This document shows, in pieces, positions 43,172 to 51,507 of a DNA stretch of 64,000 nt; positions within the stretch are counted from its first letter, which is position 1, and each line of letters begins with the position of its first letter. The notes beneath the pieces were generated by a model that made no database searches, was not told the origin of the DNA, and was given only the letters and a program-made list of their open reading frames with translations. The DNA comes from Pseudomonadaceae bacterium. Its GTDB lineage: Bacteria > Pseudomonadota > Gammaproteobacteria > Pseudomonadales > Azotimanducaceae. The stretch lies in contig JANSWO010000001.1 of assembly GCA_024743435.1 (NCBI GenBank), forward strand, positions 558,001 through 622,000. Reading direction: 5' to 3'. A program made the translations under genes and the position numbers.

Positions 43172-43849
43172 ATGCGATCAGAAACCGCACGATTTCGAGC
43201 GGCGTGGCTTGGCGCCCTTGTGTGCGCAGTGCTGAGCGGCTGCGTAACAACCGCGCCAGAGGCTCCGAAGCCTATTGAGGTCGTGCTTGAAACCTCGATC
43301 GGTGAGGTGGTGATCGCATTGGACGTTGCGAACGCGCCCAACGCTGCGGGCTACTGGCTGGGCTATGTGGATCGGGGCCAGTATGACGGAGCCACGCTCT
43401 ACCGTGGCGCATCTCTTGATCGCGCCGAACCACCTCAGCTCGTGCAGGGTGGGATACTGCTGTCCGCGCTGAATAGCTCTGAACCCATCGTTGCGAGCGA
43501 TCACGGCGTCGAGTTTCTGGAGAGTTTTGAAACCACCCAGGACAGCGGTCTACTGCATGTTGCGGGCTCGGTGAGTCTTGCGAGAGACCTGCTTGATACC
43601 GGCCACGTGATCCCAGAACTTGTGGTTTGTCTGCGCGCCGTTCCGACGATGAACTACGGTGCGCGCAATGTGCCGGACAACCGTGGTTTTCCAGTCATTG
43701 GACGCGTTGTTTCTGGTATGGCGGTGATTGAAGCGGCTAGTCGGCAAGCTCTTGACGGCCCGACCACTATTGCTTTTCTCAAAGGCCAGATACTGAGCGA
43801 GCCGGTGACCATCATGCGAGCCTATCGCTCGGAAGCCGGCGGCACGTAA
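43172..43849 (+). CDS. Cyclophilin-like lipoprotein
   Basis: A 225-residue lipoprotein (lipobox LSGC, Cys24) with a cyclophilin-type peptidyl-prolyl isomerase fold: VVLETSIGEVVIALDVANAP is the first strand pair, LYRGASLDRAEPPQLVQGG is the FHRV...QGG region and GFPVIGRVVSGMAVIEA the late strands. The catalytic set looks weakened: Arg and QGG remain, but the GSQFFI core reads PELVVCL. It may therefore be a weak isomerase or a binding protein. ATG 43172 has GGAGGG upstream. It diverges from the AraC gene and may be controlled by it. Confidence 0.72.
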   Translation: MRSETARFRAAWLGALVCAVLSGCVTTAPEAPKPIEVVLETSIGEVVIALDVANAPNAAGYWLGYVDRGQYDGATLYRGASLDRAEPPQLVQGGILLSALNSSEPIVASDHGVEFLESFETTQDSGLLHVAGSVSLARDLLDTGHVIPELVVCLRAVPTMNYGARNVPDNRGFPVIGRVVSGMAVIEAASRQALDGPTTIAFLKGQILSEPVTIMRAYRSEAGGT

Positions 43850-43853
43850 GTTT

Positions 43854-43925
43854 GGGGACAGGACCAAGTGCCAGGTCCAACAGATCCCTAGAACCAACTG
43901 GACCTGGCACTTGGTCCTGTCCCCA
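43854..43925. repeat. GGACCAAGTGCCAGGTCC hairpin repeat, copy 4 (perfect inverted pair)
   Basis: This is the cleanest copy: two 26-bp arms (43854-43879 and 43899-43924) are perfect inverted repeats around a 19-bp spacer. It lies 5 bp after the cyclophilin-like gene and 34 bp before the amidohydrolase gene and would make a very stable hairpin in either transcript. Confidence 0.9.
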
Positions 43926-43958
43926 TGATTGCAAAGATTGATTGATACGAGAGACGCT

Positions 43959-45272
43959 ATGACAACAACACTCCGCATGATCCTGGTCCTGCTGGCGCTG
44001 CTTGCGCCTCCGGCGCTGGCTGACGTGACGTTGATTCGCAATGTGCAGATCTTTGATGGTGTGAACGATGAGCTATCGGCTGCTCGCGACGTGCGCGTGG
44101 TTGATGGTGTTATCGACGCGATCGGTGCGAATCTCGACGCGTCTGAAGACGCACGGATTATTGATGGCGAGGGCCGAACCCTGATGCCTGGGCTCATCAA
44201 CGCCCACGCCCACGTGATGCTGCAGTTACCGGTTTGGGCAGCGCTGACGTCGGATTCCTATACCTTTGCCTACACCGCAACGGTCGCCGCAAAGACGCTT
44301 CTCGATAATGGTTTCACCACCATTCGCGACATGAGCGGCAACACGTTCTCGCTCAAGCAGGCGATTGACTCTGGCCTCTTGCCAGGCCCGCGGATTTATC
44401 CGTCCGGCGCGATGATCTCGCAGACGTCGGGGCACTCGGATCACCGCACGGCGGAAGCGCCATCAAGGTTGCTTGACGAAAACAGCCGTAGCGCGCTGGA
44501 GAAGCAGGGCATGGTGTTCGTCGCAGATGGCCGCGCTCAGGTTCTGCAGGCCGCACGTGAAAACCTGCGTCGTGGTGCGACCCAGATCAAGATCGCGGTT
44601 GGTGGTGGCATCAGCTCCTACGGTGATCCGCTGGACGTCACGCAATACACCGACGATGAGATCTTGGCAGCGGTGGAAGCTGCCGCGGACTGGGGTACGT
44701 ATGTTGCGGCGCACGTCTACAACAGCAAGGGTGTGCAGCGAGCGGTGCGACTGGGTGTGCGCTCCATCGAACACGCCAATCTGATCGACCGCGAGGCGCT
44801 ACGCCTGATGAACCGTAACGATGTTTGGCTCTCGCCTCAGGTGACGGTTTTCGAAACCGAGCTGCAGGGCTTCAACGCGGACCAACTCGCCAAGCAACGA
44901 CTGGCTCGAGACGGTTTGCACAACCTCATGAGCATGGCGGCCGACATGAACTACGACAACATCGTCTTCGGCGCCGATATCGTGACCTCCATGAAAGCAC
45001 TGTCAGGCATCAACCAGGAGCTCGTAAGCCGAACCCGCTGGTTCAGCTCGTTCGAGGTTTTGCGGCAAGCAACGTCGAAAGCCGCGGAGCTAGTGGCGCT
45101 GTCTGGTCCTCGTAACCCGTATGGCAAACTTGGTGTGGTCGAAGAGGGTGCGGTGGCGGACCTTCTGATCATCGATGGCAATCCGCTGGAAGACATCTCA
45201 ACGCTGGCGACACCGAAAGAGAATATCCGGGTGATCATGCAAGGTGGCCGAGTGCACAAGAACACTCTATGA
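43959..45272 (+). CDS. Exported amidohydrolase family protein
   Basis: A 437-residue metal-dependent hydrolase (amidohydrolase superfamily, imidazolonepropionase/prolidase-like). Residues 1-21 are a signal peptide ending ALA. GLINAHAHVML gives the HxH metal pair, the Lys in ATQIKIAVGGG may be the carboxylated bridging Lys, and AAHVYNS, SIEHANL and the Asp of FGADIV provide remaining ligands. The C-terminal KLGVVEEGAVADLLIIDGNPLED is the returning beta sandwich. Such proteins include Xaa-Pro and Xaa-Lys/Arg dipeptidases. ATG 43959 was chosen for its signal peptide. Confidence 0.88.
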   Translation: MTTTLRMILVLLALLAPPALADVTLIRNVQIFDGVNDELSAARDVRVVDGVIDAIGANLDASEDARIIDGEGRTLMPGLINAHAHVMLQLPVWAALTSDSYTFAYTATVAAKTLLDNGFTTIRDMSGNTFSLKQAIDSGLLPGPRIYPSGAMISQTSGHSDHRTAEAPSRLLDENSRSALEKQGMVFVADGRAQVLQAARENLRRGATQIKIAVGGGISSYGDPLDVTQYTDDEILAAVEAAADWGTYVAAHVYNSKGVQRAVRLGVRSIEHANLIDREALRLMNRNDVWLSPQVTVFETELQGFNADQLAKQRLARDGLHNLMSMAADMNYDNIVFGADIVTSMKALSGINQELVSRTRWFSSFEVLRQATSKAAELVALSGPRNPYGKLGVVEEGAVADLLIIDGNPLEDISTLATPKENIRVIMQGGRVHKNTL

Positions 45273-45290
45273 GCTAGGGGCCCCAAGCTA

Positions 45291-45349
45291 GGGGGCAGGA
45301 CCAAGTGCCAGGTCCAAGCTTAAGGCACAATCGGTCCGTCCTTTCCCCA
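45291..45349. repeat. GGACCAAGTGCCAGGTCC hairpin repeat, copy 5
   Basis: The left unit (45291-45318) is almost intact; the right unit is decayed to CGGTCCGTCCTTTCCCC (45331-45347). It lies in the 83-bp gap between the convergent amidohydrolase and membrane-protein genes. Confidence 0.8.
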
Positions 45350-45355
45350 TGATTG

Positions 45356-45964
45356 CTAGTGTGCCTGTTGAGCGTCTTTGGCTGGCGGATAACCAGCACT
45401 TACTGAAAACAGACGGGTGTAGCCCAGCGCGAATACGCTCAATAGGCCATGGTAGATGTGCCAAGCGGCGGGTGCTGATAGAAAATCGGATTGACGGACT
45501 AGGGCACCGTTCGCAAAGACTAACAAGAATAGTCCTGCGCCAAGCGAGCGACGCCAGCCTGTCCAGGTAGCGAGAATCGTCGCGGCGATCGTTAACAGAA
45601 GCCCGCTGCTGATGACTGCCTGAGCCGGCAATCCGTAGATCAACAGCGCGCCAATGGCGAGCAAGCCAGCGACGGCGATTGCCCTGGCCTGGTTGTTTTC
45701 TAACGATGCGCGATCAGTGACAACAGACAGGGTCATTAGGGTGATGGCGAGCAGCCCGCCTTGCTGTGATAAGAATTGGTGGAGCATCCGCCACCTTTCT
45801 ACCTCGCCACTGGCAAAACGGATGGTGCCAACGAGCGCGGCAGCGCCGATCAGCATAAGGCTCGCGCTTGCCGCCCACCGCCTATCTCTGGCCAGCAATA
45901 GGCAGCCGACGAATGCGCACATAGCGAGTATTGCCTCGCTTACAGCGTAGTGTGCGGGTGGCAC
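45356..45964 (-). CDS. Hypothetical membrane protein, about six TM segments
   Basis: A 202-residue, very hydrophobic protein with about six TM helices and short loops. I recognise no family with certainty. The N-terminus PPAHYAVSEAIL and the late HIYHGLLSVFALGY hold conserved-looking His and Tyr residues. It begins 2 bp after the stop of the sterol-desaturase gene, so the two are co-transcribed and may act together in a lipid or membrane process. Confidence 0.6.
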   Translation of the reverse strand: MPPAHYAVSEAILAMCAFVGCLLLARDRRWAASASLMLIGAAALVGTIRFASGEVERWRMLHQFLSQQGGLLAITLMTLSVVTDRASLENNQARAIAVAGLLAIGALLIYGLPAQAVISSGLLLTIAATILATWTGWRRSLGAGLFLLVFANGALVRQSDFLSAPAAWHIYHGLLSVFALGYTRLFSVSAGYPPAKDAQQAH

Positions 45965-45966
45965 GG

Positions 45967-46896
45967 TCAGTTTGCTTCTACGGCCTGGGCGGCGGGTGGC
46001 AACACGCCGTGCAGGCGTTTGATGTCTTCTGTTGTCTGGCGGGAGCCATCGTGGCTGTAACCGGGTGGACCAAATAGGTAGCCGAGACGCGCGCGAAGAC
46101 CGATGCCGCGGTGCAATTGGTCGCGCAGTACTGCAGCGTACTCATGGAACTCGATACGCAGTGGATTGTAAGTGTCGATGTTCTTAACGAGTCCAAACTC
46201 GGGCGGCTCGTTAGCTTGCTCACCCTCGAAGGTCCCGAATAGGCGGTCCCAGATGATGAGTGTGCCGCCGTAGTTTGCGTCAAGATATTGTGGGTTGCGG
46301 GCGTGATGCACGCGGTGGTGCGAAGGTGTGTTGAACACAAACTCGAACCAACGCGGTAACCGGTCGATGAGCTGCGTGTGTAGGAAAAATTGATATGCCG
46401 CGTTGACCACGCCGCAAAACAGCACGGCAACCGGGTCGAAGCCGATGAGCACAAGTGGAAGTTTCAGCATCATCGTGCCGGTGAAGTGCTTGGTCCAAGC
46501 TTGGCGCAGAGCAACGGCATAGTTGTAGTGGGTACTGGAGTGGTGCACTACGTGCATGGCCCAAACCCACCGGCAGCGATGGGCGATTCGATGATGGGCG
46601 TAGAAGCGCAGGTCATCCAGAACGAAGCACACCGCGAGGGTGGCGAAGGTGGTTGGGATGGTGCCGACGCGAAGGTCGGCGGCCCAGAAAAGAGCGCCGA
46701 CCGAAACAAATGCCACTGCGCCATTGAAGAGCGCGCTAAGTAATCCGAGGCCGACACAAGTTGCCGCGTCACGGGTCTCGCCAGTGCGAGGCTTAGATCG
46801 CATCCGAGAGAGAAAACCCTCGATCACCACAGCAGTGAGGTATACACCGATCAGCAACGTCCCGATGTTGATTTGGACAATGTCAGACGCCGTCAT
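45967..46896 (-). CDS. Sterol desaturase/fatty acid hydroxylase family protein
   Basis: A 309-residue membrane-bound di-iron hydroxylase (PF04116). The eight-histidine motif is present: HHRIAHR, HVVHHSSTHYN and HRVHHAR, plus the His in FFLHTQ; three to four TM segments precede and separate these. It would hydroxylate or desaturate a lipid; the substrate is not visible. ATG 46896 has AGAGG nine nt upstream; a GTG three codons earlier is possible. It diverges from a LysR gene, which may control it. Confidence 0.88.
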   Translation of the reverse strand: MTASDIVQINIGTLLIGVYLTAVVIEGFLSRMRSKPRTGETRDAATCVGLGLLSALFNGAVAFVSVGALFWAADLRVGTIPTTFATLAVCFVLDDLRFYAHHRIAHRCRWVWAMHVVHHSSTHYNYAVALRQAWTKHFTGTMMLKLPLVLIGFDPVAVLFCGVVNAAYQFFLHTQLIDRLPRWFEFVFNTPSHHRVHHARNPQYLDANYGGTLIIWDRLFGTFEGEQANEPPEFGLVKNIDTYNPLRIEFHEYAAVLRDQLHRGIGLRARLGYLFGPPGYSHDGSRQTTEDIKRLHGVLPPAAQAVEAN

Positions 46897-47000
46897 TGGA
46901 TGCACCTCTGCTGCTTGTGTCGATTACTGCCACCGTTGTGGTGCGCTGGGACAATAGCGGCCTCCACTAAAGACAAAAATGCCTCAATACGTTCAAATAT

Positions 47001-47015
47001 GTTCCTGTCAGGAAC
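47001..47015. promoter_or_regulatory. Perfect palindrome, candidate LysR binding site
   Basis: GTTCCTGTCAGGAAC has 7-bp perfect arms around one T and contains a T-N11-A core (TTCCTGTCAGGAA), the general LysR box. It lies 14 bp before the LysR start and 104 bp from the divergent desaturase start. Confidence 0.6.
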
Positions 47016-47029
47016 AGATCGGGGCTTCT

Positions 47030-47917
47030 ATGGACGACCTTCGCTTGCTGCGGCATTTCGATGCCGTGTACCGGCTTTCGAGCTTCACCAAGGCGGCCGA
47101 CGCTTTAGGGCTTACCCATTCCGCGCTTACCAAGAGCATTAAGCAGCTGGAGGCCAACTGGGGAGTGCGCCTGTTCGATCGAACCACCAGAGTCGTTGCT
47201 CCAACGGAAACTGGCCGGCGAATGTTTCCGATGACTCGGGATCTGCTCGCCCGAGCGGATCGGCTGCGAGAGGAGGCTGTATCTGGAGCAGCGAAGCTTC
47301 GCGTCGTCGCCGGGCCAGCCATCCTGGATGGCTTTACGCACCCCGGTCTGCTCGCCTTTCGGCAGCTATATCCCGCCACGGCCGTGGTGGTGGAGACTAT
47401 GCCTCCGGCACTTGCGATAGAAGAACTGATACAGATGCGTGCGCACGTGCTGTTGTACCACTCTGCCTCGATCAAGAGCTTGCCCTATGCGAGTCGGATC
47501 AGAACGTGGGACATCGTGCACGAACCGTATTGTGTGGTTGTTCGCGATCGGCATCCTGTACTAGATCGGACAATCACGGCGTCGATGCTCTATGAGTACG
47601 ATTGGGCCATCGCTGGGTTTGACTCCGCCTACGAGGCCTCTCTGCCGAGCCATGTCCAGCAGGATCTTGCCCGGCGTGGGTTTCCCCGCTATCGCTTGCT
47701 GAGCCAGTCTGCCTGCTTACAGCTGGCGACCGAAACAGATTTATTGACCTTGGTCCCGCGTTCGCTAGCTCGTAGATACTGCGACGCGAATCCGGTGCAG
47801 TACTTCGAGCACCCTGATGGAATCGAGTTTTCGATGTTGGCTGTAACTCTCGCAGAGCTGGGTCTCGAGCCGACGGTTCAGGGATTCATTCGGTCATTGA
47901 AGGATGCGCTAGCGTAA
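47030..47917 (+). CDS. LysR family transcriptional regulator
   Basis: A 295-residue regulator. The N-terminal HTH reads LRHFDAVYRLSSFTKAADALGLTHSALTKSIKQLEANWGVRLFDRTTR, the LysR signature; the effector-binding domain follows from about residue 90. ATG 47030 is the normal family start; an ATG 17 codons upstream would translate through the palindrome and adds an atypical Cys-containing tail. It probably regulates itself and the divergent sterol-desaturase operon. Confidence 0.9.
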   Translation: MDDLRLLRHFDAVYRLSSFTKAADALGLTHSALTKSIKQLEANWGVRLFDRTTRVVAPTETGRRMFPMTRDLLARADRLREEAVSGAAKLRVVAGPAILDGFTHPGLLAFRQLYPATAVVVETMPPALAIEELIQMRAHVLLYHSASIKSLPYASRIRTWDIVHEPYCVVVRDRHPVLDRTITASMLYEYDWAIAGFDSAYEASLPSHVQQDLARRGFPRYRLLSQSACLQLATETDLLTLVPRSLARRYCDANPVQYFEHPDGIEFSMLAVTLAELGLEPTVQGFIRSLKDALA

Positions 47918-47926
47918 CGAAGCTAA

Positions 47927-48020
47927 GGGACGGGACCAAGTGCCAGATCCGATTGGAGTTGGTACGTGGTCCTGCCCCCAATACTCCTCAGTTGGACCTG
48001 GCACTTGGTCCTGTCCCCAT
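47927..48020. repeat. GGACCAAGTGCCAGGTCC hairpin repeat, copy 6
   Basis: Left unit 47929-47951 (GGGACGGGACC...) and an intact inverted right unit at 47993-48018, with a partial third unit (GTACGTGGTCCTGCCCCC) between. The right unit overlaps the 3' end of the MutS-like gene, so those bases are both repeat and code. Confidence 0.85.
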
Positions 48021-49376
48021 AATTCTGTCGAGCAGCTCGAACACGCCTTCTTCCTTTAGCACGCGCATGCCGAGCCGCTGGGTCGATACGCCTTCACGCA
48101 GTGCGAAATCGAAGGTGAGCGTATCGCCGCCTTCGCTGGCCTCAAAGTAGCCGAACGCAACGTTTTCGTTGTTCTTTAGCTCGTCGCTGATCTCAATGAG
48201 ATGAGACGTCACAACAAATAACCCATTGTTCGCACCCGCGAGTCCGTGCAGTACTCTTTTCGTCGCGTCGTAAGCATCTTTCACGTTGGTGCCTTTGAAC
48301 GGCTCGTCGAGCACGGCGAGGGTGCTTCGGCCGGAAGCCACGGCCTCCGCGATCGCTCGCATGCGCAGCGCTTCTGCTCGAAAGTAGCTGACGCCGCTAC
48401 TCAGATCGTCTTGCAGAGAAATCGCGGTCATCAGTCGCTGGAGGGGCGCGAACGCGAGTCGGGTAGCGGGCACTCCCATCCCAAGATGCGCGAGATAGAT
48501 AGCGGTGGCGAGTGTTCGCAGGTAAGTGGTCTTACCCGCCATATTTGGGCCGGTCAAGAACAGCAGCCGCTGTGACGAGTGAAGGTCAACCGGGTTCGGC
48601 ACGGGCGAGGACAACAGCGGATGCACGAGGCCTTGCGCTGTGATTTGCGTATCACCCTCCAGAATATCGGGCATGACGAGACCGTTCTTCTGAACAACAT
48701 CCGCAAGAGAGACGAGCGCGTCGAATTCCGCCGCAAGCGTTAGCAATCGAGTTAGGCCGTCCCGCTCAGATTGACGAAGAACCTGATCCATTCGCAGTGC
48801 GGCCCAATGAAACTTCGGATCTATGTCCTCACGAATGTCTGACAGACCCTGCCGCTTTAGAATCTCACTCGCCTCTCGGAGCAGTGGCGCCAGCTCGCCC
48901 GCTGCAGCCGTTGTCGCCTCGGGCAATTGATCGACCGCTTCGCATAGCCGCCGCATCGCGCCGATGTAACGCCGAGTGACCGCTTCGCCGCGAACGATCT
49001 TTGTGTAGAACTGATCATCGTTGCGCCAGAACACAAACGCGGCGATGTGAAACTCGATCGCTCCGCGCTGATGGATACCCGGATACGCAGAGGTGATGTA
49101 GCGTTCGGTGTTTAGCGCAACGTATTCCGACGGAAGGTTTCGAAAGCAATCACGATTGTTGTTGATAAACACCAGAGCCTGCTGGGTGGCTGCGATCTGG
49201 GCGCGATCCGAGCTTGGGGTCTCCATCCGTTGTCGTAGGGCTCGCCTGCCGGCATCGGTTCGGCAATGATCGCAATACGAGAAAAGGCTGGACCCCTCCG
49301 GCTCGAAGAGATCGAGGTCGCGCTGCGTTTCAGCGTCCAGTTCTAGTTGATTGGTCGGCACCAGGCGATCCTTCAC
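47988..49376 (-). CDS. Short MutS-family ATPase
   Basis: A 462-residue MutS homologue lacking the mismatch-recognition and connector domains. Residues about 15-260 are a MutS core/lever region; the ATPase follows with Walker A GPNMAGKTT at 276-284, the Q/ABC-like SSGVSYFRAEALRMRAIAE, Walker B LAVLDEPFKGTN and the switch His in VVTSHLIE. The final GTGPSARSN and the stop codon are read from a repeat unit, so the native C-terminus was probably replaced. The start is uncertain: GTG 49376, just behind the AraC gene, is preferred. Without the mismatch domain, its role may be in recombination or another DNA structure. It is not the housekeeping MutS. Confidence 0.78.
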   Translation of the reverse strand: MKDRLVPTNQLELDAETQRDLDLFEPEGSSLFSYCDHCRTDAGRRALRQRMETPSSDRAQIAATQQALVFINNNRDCFRNLPSEYVALNTERYITSAYPGIHQRGAIEFHIAAFVFWRNDDQFYTKIVRGEAVTRRYIGAMRRLCEAVDQLPEATTAAAGELAPLLREASEILKRQGLSDIREDIDPKFHWAALRMDQVLRQSERDGLTRLLTLAAEFDALVSLADVVQKNGLVMPDILEGDTQITAQGLVHPLLSSPVPNPVDLHSSQRLLFLTGPNMAGKTTYLRTLATAIYLAHLGMGVPATRLAFAPLQRLMTAISLQDDLSSGVSYFRAEALRMRAIAEAVASGRSTLAVLDEPFKGTNVKDAYDATKRVLHGLAGANNGLFVVTSHLIEISDELKNNENVAFGYFEASEGGDTLTFDFALREGVSTQRLGMRVLKEEGVFELLDRIMGTGPSARSN

Positions 49377-49390
49377 AAACTGATTTCTCG

Positions 49391-50272
49391 TTAGCGGTCC
49401 TTGACGAGACGAGAGGGTGTAACGCCTAAGCGCGCACGAAAATGCCTCGACATGTGCGTTTGAGAGCTGAAGCCGCAATCGAGTGCGACGACGGCTGCTT
49501 TATCGCCTCGCTCCAACCTCTTTTTTGCGATCTCGACGCGGCGTGACAACACCCACTCGTACGGCGGCACGCCCTCGCTTTGAATGAAGGCACGGGAGAA
49601 CTGTCTCACGCTTAACCCGGCGGCGTCAGCCATTTCGGTGACAGTGATGCGTTCACCAAGACGGTTCTCGACTAGCTCTCGTGCGCGTTGATGCTGCGAA
49701 GATGTCAGTCCGCCGCGGCTGCGTGTGTTCTGCACCTTCTTGTCCAGTGACGCGATGCGAGCCAGCAAGGCGTAGACGCCATATTCAACCGCCATTGAGC
49801 TTGCGTTGTCCGACCAATCGAGGCCGAGAACAAATTGTTCCATCAGGCTTCGAGCCATGGGATCACGACCGAACGTCGCGGTAGCGAGATCAGGTGCGCG
49901 GCCATCAGTCGCATGTTCAAGATGGTCCGAGCGAAAGTACACGTGCATGAGTCGTACGTAGCCTCGATTGTCCCAAGCGGTCTCAGTGCCTTCCGGCATC
50001 AAGCAGATTGCTCCTGGACTGCCGGTAGAGCGCCCGAGGGATTCACCTTCGACCGGTCGCACCTGGCGGCCACCAGCAAGGTACAAGCTGAACGTATGGT
50101 GATCGGGTTTGAATCGAATCTCGCCGCCGCCCTGGCGTTCCCACAGAGCGACGCCAAGCCCCGAGCGGGTTGTCGTTGTGTTGATGATCCGCGCTTTGGT
50201 TCGCACGACTCCCTGCACGCCGTATTCGTCGGCAAGCGCATCACTCTGGCGCACTGAGTTGTCTCCTGTCAT
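49391..50272 (-). CDS. AraC family transcriptional regulator
   Basis: A 293-residue regulator. The N-terminal half is a cupin-like sensing domain (HHTFSLYLAGGRQVR, SPGAICLMPEGTETAWDNRG); the last 100 residues are the AraC double HTH (RITVTEMADAAGLSVRQFSRAFIQSEG and KAAVVALDCGFSSQTHMSRHFRARLGVTP). ATG 50272 has GAGGAG 12 nt upstream. It diverges from the EamA transporter, its most likely target, and the MutS-like gene starts 14 bp downstream. Confidence 0.88.
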   Translation of the reverse strand: MTGDNSVRQSDALADEYGVQGVVRTKARIINTTTTRSGLGVALWERQGGGEIRFKPDHHTFSLYLAGGRQVRPVEGESLGRSTGSPGAICLMPEGTETAWDNRGYVRLMHVYFRSDHLEHATDGRAPDLATATFGRDPMARSLMEQFVLGLDWSDNASSMAVEYGVYALLARIASLDKKVQNTRSRGGLTSSQHQRARELVENRLGERITVTEMADAAGLSVRQFSRAFIQSEGVPPYEWVLSRRVEIAKKRLERGDKAAVVALDCGFSSQTHMSRHFRARLGVTPSRLVKDR

Positions 50273-50371
50273 GGCCGGATTGTGCTCCTCGTGGCCGAAT
50301 CGTCTGCGATGTCGCGCGGGCGAGTGTTCATGATCCATTCAAACACACCTTGTGCGTTAACCCTGTTTCCC

Positions 50372-51334
50372 ATGGTCCCGACTATGCACCCGGCCGCCAA
50401 CATCTCGCTTTTGTTCACCGTCGTCCTAGCCTGGGGCTTTTCTTGGTATGCGATCGCTCTTCAGGTCGGACCCATACCGGTAGAGGCATCGATTGCTTAT
50501 CGGTTTGTTGCGTCCGGTGTGCTGTTGCTCATGTGGTGTGCGTTCAAGAAAGGGAGGGTCGCCGTTCCTGCGCATTTGCACCTGTTGCTCGCGCTCATGG
50601 GCGTAACTCTGTTCTCACTGAACTTCATACTGCTGTATTCGTCCACTGCGTACATCGTATCGGGCATTACGTCCGTCGTGTTCGCGGGTGCATCGCTCAT
50701 GGGTGCATTTAACGCCTGGATGTTTGATCGTGTGCGTCCCAGCCCACGGGTGCTTCTCGGCGCCCTAGTCGGAGTGAGTGGGTTGGCGTTGCTGTTTGCG
50801 AGTCGAGAATCTGTTGGCGGCGGTGGCCCCACGCTAGCTACTGACGTTGACGGCCAAATTCTCGGCGCGACAAGCATTGGGCTGCTTCTAGCCCTCGCCG
50901 GCACCTATTGCTTTTCGCTCGGCAATATCATCTCTAGCCGAGTGCTCGCGCACACCGATGTGATCACTGGCACAGCCTGGGCTATGTCGTACGGCGGTCT
51001 CTTCGCCATTCTCGCGTCGGTTGCAAACCATGGAACGTTGTCGCTCCCACCGCTCACGCTTTCCTACTTCGCAAGCCTTTTCTACCTCATTGTGGGTGCG
51101 AGCCTCATCGGGTTCCTGTCCTATCTGGAACTCATACGGCGCACCGGCGTATCCCGCGCCGCTTATGCGACGGTTCTGTTTCCGGTTGTCGCGCTTGCAA
51201 TGTCCTCGTGGCTGGAAGGTTATGCCTGGACACTGCAGTCGATTCTCGGCATCGCTGCCATTCTTTGCGGTGCGGTCCTGGTGTTTGCTCGCGCGCCAAG
51301 CCGAGACGGCGCGTCGCCTTCATCCGCCGCTTAG
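50372..51334 (+). CDS. EamA/DMT family transporter
   Basis: About 320 residues with ten predicted TM helices in two EamA repeats; ISLLFTVVLAWGFSWYAIALQVGPIPV begins the first and LLLALAGTYCFSLGNIISSRVL the second. Members export amino acids, nucleosides or other metabolites. The start is uncertain: ATG 50372 or 50384 fits the first helix, and longer frames begin at 50330 or 50282. It diverges from an AraC regulator, an arrangement common for regulated efflux. Confidence 0.82.
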   Translation: MVPTMHPAANISLLFTVVLAWGFSWYAIALQVGPIPVEASIAYRFVASGVLLLMWCAFKKGRVAVPAHLHLLLALMGVTLFSLNFILLYSSTAYIVSGITSVVFAGASLMGAFNAWMFDRVRPSPRVLLGALVGVSGLALLFASRESVGGGGPTLATDVDGQILGATSIGLLLALAGTYCFSLGNIISSRVLAHTDVITGTAWAMSYGGLFAILASVANHGTLSLPPLTLSYFASLFYLIVGASLIGFLSYLELIRRTGVSRAAYATVLFPVVALAMSSWLEGYAWTLQSILGIAAILCGAVLVFARAPSRDGASPSSAA

Positions 51335-51350
51335 GAGATTCGCGTGGGTT

Positions 51351-51396
51351 GTCGATTGAGGACACACACCATTGTCGATTGAGGACACACACCATC
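51351..51396. repeat. 23-bp tandem duplication
   Basis: GTCGATTGAGGACACACACC plus ATT/ATC occurs twice in direct order (51351-51373 and 51374-51396). The core GAGGACACACAC is the complement of GTGTGTCCTC, close to the GTGTCCTTAACTTGGGGA repeat 110 bp further on. It lies in a 272-bp gap without a gene. Confidence 0.7.
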
Positions 51397-51507
51397 GATT
51401 TGTGGGTTTTGACTGGCGCCTAGACACGCCGTTGTCTCAGCCTGACGTTGAATCATTGCGATTGGAGCTATGGAGGTCGTAGGACGGAACGCACAATTTC
51501 GACGCGA

